Source: Lantana camara
Taxonomy: Eukaryota; Streptophyta; Magnoliopsida; Lamiales; Verbenaceae
Direction of reading: 5' to 3'
DNA length: 64,000 nt
Assembly (NCBI GenBank): GCA_037501455.1
Contig: CM074865.1
Coordinates: 32,470,501-32,534,500, forward strand
The first letter of the stretch is position 1; each line of letters starts with the position of its first letter. Of this stretch, positions 49,375-59,600 are shown piece by piece. A program made the position numbers and the translations under genes. A model generated the notes under the pieces. That model was not told the origin of the DNA and searched no databases. It saw nothing but the letters and a program-made list of their open reading frames with translations.

Positions 49375-49511
49375 AACACGGGTGTGTCACCTTTTTGCAT
49401 TGAAGGGTGACACCCCCATCTCTAAGGGTCGTTTTTAGATAGTTTCGCTACTGTCTTAGGACACGGGTGTGCCACACTTTTTGCCTTGAAGTGTGACAAC
49501 CCCGTGTCACT
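49375..49511. repeat. Inverted GGGTGTGTCACC-type repeats, LTR D
   Basis: ACACGGGTGTGTCACC is answered by GGGTGACACCC about 15 bp later. A second copy starts at about 49460 (GACACGGGTGTGCCACAC, then GTGTGACAACCCCGTGTC). They could form hairpins in RNA or bind a dimer in DNA. Confidence 0.75.
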
Positions 49512-49820
49512 CACTCTGCCTTGCTTGGTTGTGTTTGTTCTTCGTTTATCCATTTTGTATGTTATTTTCTCGTTTCTTGTATAACCTATATGCATTGTGA
49601 ACATGTTATATTATATGTTAGGTTACATGTTATGAAATTATAGCTCATTTTATATGCTCATTTTTTAATTATGATCTCATATGCTAATATATGTCCTTAA
49701 ATAACCTAAGTGTGATTCCATTCCCTTTCATTTGCATTATTTACATTCATACGCATTTGCTAAGTGTTTATTTGGTTCATATTGAGTCTAAGAGTATTCT
49801 TTGTTGTTTGTTTTGTTCAG

Positions 49821-49898
49821 TGGACCCTCCCGTTGATGACAAGCTTGCTCCTTAGGCATCCGATTCACTCTCTTTTGTCACCACTACACGTTTTCAAG
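49821..49898 (+). other. Candidate leader exon 2 in LTR D
   Basis: TTTGTTTTGTTCAG acceptor, 78 bp, CAAG|GTGAGG donor. Close to LTR C in the acceptor text but different within the exon. Inferred. Confidence 0.55.
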
Positions 49899-51310
49899 GT
49901 GAGGTTTTGTTCTTTTAGATATAATGACCTACAACCTATATGTTTTGAAGCCCGCATACGAATTATGTATATTATACGTTAAATATTTGCATGATATGTA
50001 CTTTGAGGGCCCATCCCGTTTATCATAAGACTTTGAAAACGCTTTGTATATGTATATGAGATATTTTACGTTTGATTTGAAAACCTTTGATAAGCGTGTG
50101 TGTGTAAGCGAGCTATGGGCTTTGAAAGATAAGCTTTGCTGGAAAATGTGACTTTTGAACTATGATTTGGGCCCTGGAGATATGGCAACTCGGGACGGCC
50201 ATGGGGACGTCGAGCTCTCCCATCAACACTTTTCTTTGGGAGTTTCACCTAACCTTAGGAGGTTGAGGAAGGGCGTTTCTCTTGAGCCGATGGAAGCAAC
50301 CACCGAAGGTTTCAAGAAAGTAATTAAGCATTGTTTCGTGTAAACTTTGAACCATAGTTAGGGCCGTCAACCCTTCTATCACCGGGAGAAAGGATGGTTT
50401 ATGATTTATGTTTTGATCAAGAGAAGTTTGGAGGAATAACTCGTACTCACCGAGTTGTGTGACTTTGACTGATCTATGAAACGGGAATGGATTCTTAAAT
50501 ACTTAAAATTTGTCATTTTGGCCTATGGCCCTTAACTCCTCTTAAGTATATATATCTATTATCACGGGAAACGTTTTAGCTTGCAAAAACCATCCCGGTT
50601 CATGGATCTCCTTATGAATGTTGATAAGTGCTTTGCTCTATACGTATTATGGGTGCGTGTGTTAGCCCCCTCACTAGTCGTTAGGACTAACCCTCATTGT
50701 GGTTTTCCCTTTTTCCCCTTTGTTTGAGTGCAGGTACCGTCAGAGTTGAGCTAGGCGGAAAGTCTGTCTTAGAGTCTCACTTGTTTCTTAGCTCGAGTTT
50801 CATTTTGCATATGTAGTGGTTTATATTCCATACTTTTGAATTCTGAAGTTATGTAGTATGAATACTTTGATACTTAGAATATTTTGGCCCCGGTTGGGCA
50901 ATGTACATTTGTAATTGAATTTAGTACGCTCTTTATGACTCTATGTATATATGTTGATCTTGGGTAGTTCAATATGAATTGTTTTAATCACTTCCACTAT
51001 ATTCTTGTTATGTTATGCACTCTGATTAAGGGTCTAGTCCGCCTAGCTTAGGAGTGCGTTTTGTTTGTCTCCCGTTCGCTATTGTTTGATGCGTGTGTGG
51101 ACTCTTCATTTCTTTACACGTGTCAGACTCTAGTTTGGGGGATGTGGTGCCCATCGTTCGGGGTGCTACAATGGACATGTGATGTGGCATAAGAATCCAA
51201 CTTGTACAAGCCTCCACATTTAATTATTCGCCCTAATTTCTCTAAGTATGCCGGAAAAGGAGGCGTGAAGGAAGAAGCCAAACAATAAAGTCATTTGCCC
51301 TAATACCACC

Positions 51311-51741
51311 ATGGAAGCTCCCATGTTCTATCGTTGTAATAGACGAACCCAACTCAGAACATTATAGAAGCCAGAAAATCCAGGTCGTAGGTTTTGATCT
51401 TGTGAAGAATATCAGGTGATAAGATCTCAGCTTGTTTTATTTGAATTCTTGTTTTACGGCTATATTGCTCATCGCATAGGTAATTGCAAAATGATGGGTG
51501 TGGCTTCTTTACTTGGGCAGATCCTCCGATGTGTGCTCGTTCTAAGGTTGTAATCCCTAGCTTACTGTCTCGTGGCTCTCACCTAGAAACACAAGTGGAA
51601 GAGCTCCACAGCTTAGAAGAGGACCTCAAAAGACTGAAAATTGTTCAAGAGCAGCTTAAAAATGGTAAAAACCTTGAAGCTGAACTTTGTGCTGAAGAAT
51701 GGAAGAAAAAATGTTACAAGTTTGCCTTATTTGTTTCTTGA
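51311..51741 (+). pseudogene. GRF-type zinc-finger protein pseudogene
   Basis: Exon 1 (51311-51415) reads MEAPMFYRCNRRTQLRTL, a stop, KPENPGRRF, a stop, SCEEYQ, ending CAG|GTGATA. Exon 2 follows ATCGCATAG near 51480 and gives GNCK, then after a one-base shift NDGCGFFTWADPPMC, RSKVVIPSLL and a charged helix (LETQVEELHSLEEDLKRLK) to TGA at 51739. C..C, NPGRRF and CGFF.W are the signature of the GRF zinc finger, a nucleic-acid-binding domain found in many small plant proteins. The TAG (51365) and TGA (51395) probably replace Trp codons, and the frameshift confirms a dead copy. It is the only host-gene relic in the window, though it could have been carried by a mobile element. Confidence 0.8.
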
Positions 51742-51822
51742 TTTGGGGGTGGGTAGGTTAGGGTGTTTAATTGCGTAATGTATGGTTAACAAGAATTTGA
51801 TTGTATTCTTGTAATTTTTAAT

Positions 51823-51829
51823 CATATAT

Positions 51830-51889
<60 letters not shown>

Positions 51890-51897
51890 ATGTGTGT
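51823..51897. repeat. AT/GT microsatellite
   Basis: (TA)n with interruptions, then (TG)n, immediately downstream of the GRF pseudogene. Confidence 0.9.
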
Positions 51898-52407
51898 GAA
51901 GCTTTATTTTCAATAATATTTATGAGCAATTTTCCACATTGATAACCAATTTGACATAATCATAAGACAAGACAAAAGGATTCATAAAAATACATAACTG
52001 AGCAATATGGGGACAACTTTTCCATTGCCAAAAGGATTCATAAAGTCTACAAAACGTGTCCAGAACCATGAGAATTAACTATTTTGCCATTCCACCAACA
52101 TACCAAAAACATCTACATAAAGTCTGTCTTAACATCTACTTCATGAGCAATAATTGTTTTTCCATTCTACCAACATACCAAAAACAATAACCAAAAGTTC
52201 AGACAAAAAGCAAATAACATCAGACAAGTTAAACAAATCCACTTTTCTTCTTTCCTTTCTTCTTCTCCACTAATTTTTCTTTACCCTTCATTTTCTTCAT
52301 TGTTTAACCAAGATTGGATAATTTCACTTATTTTCTACCATCATTCATTATTGGAGGTGTTATATTATCTGCTCTGTTTAGTCCATTAATGCCTTCAAAT
52401 GGATCTG
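51898..52407. other. Non-coding flank before element H
   Basis: AT-rich, no credible gene. The phrase ACCAACATACCAAAAAC is duplicated (52097 and 52181). A lysine-rich minus-strand run at 52235-52300 (EKKKGKKKS) ends in a stop and is preceded by other stops; it could be the worn tail of some gene, but it cannot be identified. Confidence 0.5.
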
Positions 52408-54059
52408 TGTAACGTCCCCACCCGTACCAGAACAAGAGGAGAGCGGCGTCTCAACCCCCGCACTGAAGCACCTCTCAAGTAATGGTGTGAGCCATCACTC
52501 AAGAAATACTCCAGCGAACGGCTGTCTATCAGAACTATACATGTACAACGATGTGGCTATGCAGCGGAAAATCAGAGTATTTTAAAACTTTTCAAAACAT
52601 GTGCGTGATGGCATGTAACAAGCAAGAACATATTGATCGTGTAAGAGAGACTCGGCATATCAGAACATATAACAGATTCACATATAAGTACCGATATAGC
52701 AGAGTTCAATGTATCGGTAACAGAGTAGAAGAAAGAGTATAACAAAGATACTCAAGTATTCAGAAACATATACAGAAGTATAAAGTGATGCAGCCATAAA
52801 ACATATGCAGGACACAAAAGGAAGTAATACTAAGTCCTGACAGAAACAAAAATGACAATCTAGAGCTTCAAGATACCTCTAGACTGCGGCTGCAAGACCT
52901 GAAACCACGAGGCAAGAAAACGGGAGAGGTATTAGTCAAAAGGACTAAGTGAGGGAATACTTTAAAGAAAGTACTGAATTAAAGAACTTGGAAGTAAAGT
53001 TCGAAATGTTAAATGCAATGCTTTAAAGAAGAACTCGAAACAAGTTCGGTTGATAAAACTCTTTGAATGCGATGCTGTCAAAGAATGCACGTTAAAAACA
53101 TTTTCATGAATGCTATCACACGCGCACACATATGCTGTTGATGGTTCATAGTTCTTTCATAAAACGGGATAAGGGTAAAGTGAACTTTTCCAGATATGAA
53201 CCATCCTTTATGAAACAGAATTTTGCCCGCAAGCTAGGCTCCTCCATCCTTACTCCAGAAAACATGATTTGGTTGAACATCAGACCAGGATCAACAATAA
53301 TTCCACGTATAGTAGAGTATCGGACCAAGATCAACAATAACCCCACATAAAGTAGAGCATTGGACCAAGGTCAACAACACCTCCGCACACAGTAGACTAT
53401 TGGACCAAGGTCAACAACAACTCATACCAACACATACAAACATGCACCATCCTCCACCGGTTGTCACTTCGGGTAGCTAGCCCTAGGCGACCTGTAAACA
53501 TGTAATGGGAACAGATTTGCTGTCCGTTCCCAGACAGATTGTCCTGACTTAACAAACCTCCTGTTAAAAGTCGGTGTCAATTGTCTAAGTGTGGCGGCCG
53601 GTATTGGTGATGTCGTTGGCGCTCACCTCCCGAGCATCACCTCCACACATAACCGCCGGGCCCAAACTGTAAACTGTATGCTTGCATTTAAGATTAGCAG
53701 TGACCAGAGTATCACTCCAGTATGCTAACTATAACATGTGAAACTGTAACTGTAACATATGATGCTGTCTGTAAAACATATGATTCTGTCTGAAAACATG
53801 TGATTCTGTCTGTAAAACATGTGCAACTGTACTTTGAAAACATATGCAAAACATGTAACTGTCTTTGAACAAGAATGCAGAACTTTGGAAAACATGTACT
53901 GTTGATCAAGGTATACTACTAAAGTATGAATGATCCTTTCAAGAGAATGTCCTGATAAAAGGGATACTTCAAAACAAGGTTTAGCTTTGAATTTCAAAAC
54001 ATATGATACGATAGTATAATCGTGGTTCCAGTTGGAAAACATTTATAACTTCACCTCAC

Positions 54060-54128
54060 CTAACAGTAACAAAGGTAGGTAGACAGATTAAGCGGTGCCC
54101 TGGGGATCCCAGTGCTCAACTTTAACTC
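54060..54128 (-). other. Candidate leader exon 2 in LTR H
   Basis: Minus strand: CCACCTACAG, 69 bp, GTTAG|GTGAGG. The other LTR has the same at 63802-63870, and the older LTR I conserves it at 9747-9815 with the same length. Inferred. Confidence 0.55.
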
Positions 54129-54496
54129 CTGTAGGTGGTGTACTAGAGTGAGCTTAAGAACTAAGACCCACTACTAACCAAGATGCATATGAAATGCATG
54201 AAACAATGAACAAGGAACATGTAAAGAACATGTAACACAAGAGAGTAATACCATTTAAGGTATTCAAGAAAGGTAACACACAAAGGAATACGTCAAAGTG
54301 AGTTACTCTTAACGTTAGACTATGATCTTACTATAACCGAGTAAGCTTTAGTCAAATTATGAATCCTATCGCAAACCTTAGGTTAAGAAACAAGTCCACG
54401 AAAGAAAACACATTTTGAAAACACATTTTAGACCCTGGATATGGAAACCCTAGGTGCAAATGTCTATTAAGAAAGCACAAGTTTTAATTCATTTTT

Positions 54497-54542
54497 ACTA
54501 TTCAAAAGTACTATTCCAGATTACTATTCATGATTACTATTC
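54497..54542 (-). repeat. Four GAATAGT words at 13 bp intervals, LTR H
   Basis: ACTATTC on the plus strand at 54497, 54510, 54523 and 54536. The exact period is kept in LTR I despite divergence elsewhere. Confidence 0.85.
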
Positions 54543-55454
54543 ACATGTCGGGTCAAAGGGTCGGGTCAAACCCTTACTATACACACACCCACACACACGG
54601 TACACACACACATCATGCACGAACACACACACACACACGGCATGCACACACACCCTAATTAAATTATGATCTTGATTATAACCTATAGTTTCAAGTTCAT
54701 GCTAATATAATCAAGTGTGATCTAGGTTAAAGGTATAACCTATAGTTAAGAGATCCAATTAAGGCATAAGATCAAGTTATGAAACACTATTCTATCTTAG
54801 GTTATAACATGTGACACTATTGAAGTGTATAACATGATCAAGGCACTAATCCAATAATCCAAATCATATCATAAGCTCAATTCATAATTCAAGAGTCATA
54901 TAACAATGTGACAACATGTCACAACATATCTCATATCATATCATATCATATATCATAAACCTTTAGGCATGTAACATGTAACAATTTAATTCCAATATCA
55001 ACATGTAACAAGTTGTGACATAATAAATTGTAAATCACTATTCCATTAGCTAACATGCATGAACATAATTCAAATTCCATAATCATGCATCAATTCTCAT
55101 AATATAACAATCATATCACATGATCATAGCATATACTAGAGCAATTCATAACATATTCAAGCATATACTAAACAATTAAAACATATAAACATCTATACAT
55201 ACATATCATAAAAACTATATAATAAATGCATAAAATAAAATCCTATATGGCTTAGGGAAGACCCTAAGACCCAACCTAAACATAATATAAACATACCATA
55301 ACATAAAAACATAAACTAAACTAACATAACATAAAAACAAAACAAACTAACCTAGCTCTAGTGGGGGGTGCCGACGGCAATGAGGGGGAGAGGGAGAGAA
55401 GAAAGGGTGTTGTTAACACAACTTTGAGCAAGGAATGAAATGCCATGGGAGGGG

Positions 55455-55463
55455 TATTTATAG
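55455..55463 (-). promoter_or_regulatory. TATA box of the H LTR
   Basis: The minus strand reads CTATAAATA followed by CCCCTCCC. Transcription would start near 55430, making U3 about 1.1 kb and R plus U5 about 3 kb. Confidence 0.7.
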
Positions 55464-56543
55464 GTGTGAAGAAGCCCCTCACCTTGCAAATAGAAATGGC
55501 TTAAGGGTAGGAGAGCAAAACAAGAGTTCATCCACTTGTATCTTCTAGAAGCTTTAGGGATGTTGAAGCTAAAAATGGGCTGCTGGGGGTATTTCTGTAA
55601 TTTCGTCCCCCAAGACTCAAGGATAAGTGGCTGGAAGTTTAACCATTCCGACGGCAAGAAAATTAGCTTCGAAACGCATATTCATTCGTCGAAATCGGAT
55701 TTACCGTTTGAAAGATACATTAGTTTTAGTGAATAAAAGTTTTGAGCTCGAAACTCGACATGAGTGAAAAACGACTTTCTAGAATGATTTTCAAGTCCGG
55801 ATTGCTTACAAAATTCAAGAAATAAATCGAGAAGCGTTTTGAGTCCAAAATCGACTATAAAACGTTTTACCGTTAAAAAAGTTGAAAACGTAGGATGAAT
55901 AGTGAATCCTCACGTACGAACGTACGCTTCAAATTTTCAAGCTAGGACTTGAATCAAGAGTTGTAAAACAACTCAAAAATCTTGAAATAGCTCAAGTAGT
56001 GCAAATCCGAAGACAAAACATTTTCCGAATGAAAACCGTTCGTAAAAGGAATAGTAAACTAGGGTTTTCGAAAACGTTTTCAATAAAACAAAGTTCCGGA
56101 ATGGATTTCCAAGCCAAGAATGATTTCAAAAGACTCGTCTCGACTCAAGGATCGATTCGACTGTAACTTGGGTAGAAAAAGGTGTCAGAATCAAAAGCTC
56201 ATTTTCTGATGAATAGTAACTTTGGTCGGTAAGTTCCAAAAATACCCTTATGGCTCAAGAAAGACTTTCTGAGTTCGGGAAACAAGTTCATACGATTGGG
56301 AAACATGTGTGATGAACCTCTAGGGTTCGAGTAGCAATATGAACAAGGTAGGCTCGGGTTATGAATAGTAAACTGTATCAAGGTCAAGAATTCCCCCTTA
56401 AAGCATGTCAGATCATATACGAGCACAAAGTTCATGTAAGAATGCAATGCATGATGATTCAAAAAGTTGGATCACGGTCTATAAACGCTTTACCACTGCC
56501 TTAACTTACTGTTTTCATCCAGGCCCTGTTTTGGGCTGTTACA

Positions 56544-56556
56544 ATCACCCCTCCTT
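56544..56556 (-). other. Polypurine tract of chromovirus H
   Basis: The minus strand reads AAGGAGGGGTGAT immediately before the LTR. Confidence 0.85.
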
Positions 56557-56615
56557 AAAGAGAATCTGTCCTCAGATTCTTCTGGTGTAACTGCAAACAA
56601 CTCAGGGTGATGTTT

Positions 56616-59600
56616 CTACATTTTCTCTTCTGTCTCCCAGGTTGCCTCTTCTGTCCCATGTCCCTTCCAAAGGACTTTAACTAAAGGAATTTTCCTATTC
56701 CTCAGCTCTTGAAACTTCCTGTCTAGAATCTTAGCGGGCTTCAAAGCATAAGTCAGATCCGGTTCTAACGGTATCTCCTCTACCTGCACAACCTCTGTCT
56801 CATCCGAGAAACACTTGCGAAGCTGAGATACATGAAATACGTTGTGGATTCCTATTAGACCTACAGGCAAATCCAATCTATAAGCAGTCGGTCCGACTCT
56901 CTCTAGTATCTCATACGGTCCAACATATCTCGGGTTTAACTTTCCACCTTTCCCAATTCGGGAAAACCCTTTTCTTGGCGATGCCTTCAGAAATACCTTT
57001 TCGCCCACTGCGAATTCCAAATCCCTTCTTCGTCGATCCGCATAACTCTTCTGCCTGTCCTGGGCAGCTTTCATTCTCTAGCGAATGATCTGAATCTTTT
57101 CCGTCGCTTCTCTTATCCACTTAGCTGAATTCACTCTGATCGGTCCTTCCTCAGTACATCTCGCTTCATCCAAATCCCAGTACAACGGGGATCTACATTT
57201 CCTTCCATACAGAGCTTCATATGGAGCAGCTTTAATAGAAGCTTGATAACTATTGTTGTATGCAAACTCCACAAGAGGTAAACACTCTTTCCAACTTTCC
57301 TGGAAATCCAAAGCGCAAGATCTTAGCATATCTTCCAAGTATTTGATCATCCTTTCTGATTGTCCATCCGTCTGAGGATGCGCTGCAGTACTGAAGTTCA
57401 ACTTTGTTCCCATCAAAGTCTGAATTTCATTCCATAAGTGCGACGTGAATTTCGGATCTCTATCCGAGACTATACTGTTCGGGACTCCATGCAATCTAAC
57501 AATCTCTTGCTGATACAACTTTGCTAATGTGCTAACCTTATCCGTCGTCTTAACTGGCAAAAAGTGCGCTGACTTTGTCAATCGATCAATGATCACCCAG
57601 ATACTATCTTGTCCTCCTCTGACTTTGGGTAATCCAGTGACAAAATCCATCGTGATTTGCTCCCATTTCCAAGTCGGAATCGGTAATGGTTGCAACTTCC
57701 CACTCGGTTTCTGGTGCTCAGCTTTAACTTTCTGACAAGTTAAGCACTTCTTGACATAGTTGGCTATGTCTCTCTTCATTCCGTTCCACCAGAAATGCGT
57801 CTTAACATCTTGATACATCTTAGTGCCTCCGGGATGTATCGTGTACTTAGTCTTGTGCGCTTCGTCGAGAATCTCTTTCCTCAAAACAGTTGGTACGCAT
57901 ACTCGACCTTTGTACCTCAATATTCCATGTTCATCAACCTTGAACTTAGTCTCATCATCTTTCTCCTTAGATTCGAGACATTTCTTAATCCACTCATCGT
58001 TCTTCTGAGCTTCCAACACTTGTTCTTTCAAAGGTGATATCATCACAACGTTCGCGACTCGAGCTTTAGTTATCACCTCCATTCTTTCTCTTTGATCAAC
58101 CTCGGGGTTGGCAGAAATCTGTGCCAAACGAACTTTCCTGCTTAGAGCATCTGCTACAATATTTTCCTTTCCTGGATGGTACTGAATAATGCAATCGTAG
58201 TCCTCCAGAAATTCCATCCATCTCCTCTGTCGCATATTCAACTCCTTCTGAGTGAATAGATATCGCAAGCTCTTATGATCAGTAAAGATCTCAAACGTAA
58301 CTCCATACAGGTAATGTCTCCACTTCCCAAGAGCAAAAATTATCGCTGCTAACTCCAAATCATGAGTCGGGTAGTTGACTTCATGCGTTTTGAGTTTCCT
58401 TGATGCATACGCAATCACCTTTCCATTCTGCATCAAAACTCCTCCTAGTCCTTCTTTCGAAGCATCGGTGTAAACAGTATATCCTTCTTTTCCTTCTGGC
58501 AACGCTAACACGGGTGCAGTTGTTAGCATCTCCTTCAATCTTTGAAAACTTTGCTCACACTTCTCAGTCCATTCAAACTTCCCTTCTTTCTTTGTCAACT
58601 TAGTGAGAGGTGTAGCTATCTTCGAGAAATCTTGGACAAACCTCCGGTAGTAACCAGCTAATCCCAGAAAACTCCTCACTTCTGAAGGATTCTTCGATGA
58701 CTTCCAATCCATAATCGTCTCGATCGTAAACTCCAACTCTCGGTCAGGGGGTAACGAATCTAAATGCTCAGGAAACACATCTAGGAACTCGTTCACCACT
58801 TCCACTTCTTCGATCTTAAGTTGATCTTTCGGTCTATTCAAAAGATAAGCCACAAATCCACTAGCTCCTTTCTGAATCAACTTCTTAGCTTCCATCGAAG
58901 AAATCACTGATAACTTCTCAACTTTCCCTTCTGATGTCCCACTTTCATCTTCTTCCAAGATGATCTCTTTCTTGTAACAATCCAACTTAGCTCGGTACTT
59001 AGACAACCAATCCATACCAAGTATAACCTCGTATTTCGTCATCGGCAACTCAATCAGATCCGTCGGGTAACAACGGGTACCAATACATATAGGGCAGCGT
59101 TTATATACTTGATCCGTAACAAGGCAAGTTCCCAAAGGAGAACTCACTTCAAATTTATATGGCAAGTATTCAAGCGGAAACTGTAAATGCGCACATAATT
59201 CAGAAGCAACAAATGAATGTGTAGCACCAGGGTCATACAAGACCTTAACTGGTGTGTTAAGAATGTGCACAATACCTTCCACAACAGACGAAGGATCAAC
59301 CTCCTCCTTACCATCCAAAGCATAAGCTCTGCCTCTGACCACCGGTTTGTTCGTTGTACCCACCACTCCTTTTCCTTTATCCTGGACCCCAAATCTCCTG
59401 ATCTTGTGCGGGAAACTATCCATCTGGTGCTCAGGGGAACCACACGCGAAACACTGTCTAGCTTTCTTGCGACAGTTCTCCTCAGTGTGTCCCGTTCGGC
59501 GACAGTATCGGCAAACAATTTCCTCTGGACCTGGCTGAGGTGCTCTCTGCTGTTGTGGCGCCTTCTGATACTGCTGTGGCGCTTTCTGCTTCTGTGCTTG

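Larger units (their letters stand above)
48782..51170 (+). mobile_element. Solo LTR D, 3' part
   Basis: It resumes after the ATTCC duplication and ends GGGGTGCTACA, followed by ATGGA (51171-51175), which matches the left flank exactly. Sense features: strong donor GAAG|GTAAGTG at 48900, inverted repeats at 49375-49511, exon 2 at 49821-49898, acceptor GTGCAG at 50732-50733, GCTAGGCGGA (50750-50759) with the perfect complement TCCGCCTAGC (51038-51047), and the G-run block at 51132-51147. Confidence 0.92.
52408..56543 (-). repeat. 3' LTR of chromovirus H
   Basis: TGTAACGTCCCC ... GGGCTGTTACA, 4136 bp; sense is minus. The U3 terminus abuts the polypurine tract at 56544. The TATA box is at 55455-55463, a weak candidate donor CTAG|GTTAGT at 55350-55351, exon 2 at 54060-54128, acceptor TTTCAG at 52899-52900, the GAATAGT array at 54497-54542, and a CA-rich stretch at about 54580-54652. 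The block CAGTGCGGGGGTTGAG (52450-52465) is a variant of the G-run motif, at 42 bp rather than 23. ORFs drawn here (53132-53350, 53725-54042, 55358-55657) repeat identically in the other LTR only because the LTRs are identical. Confidence 0.95.

Noticed and set aside
52235..52300. Lysine-rich minus-strand tail (EKKKGKKKS)
   Set aside because: Too short, with upstream stops; cannot be tied to any gene.
53132..54042. ORFs with identical copies at 62874-63784
   Set aside because: The apparent conservation is only the recent duplication of the LTR pair, and the frames are not kept in the older LTR I.
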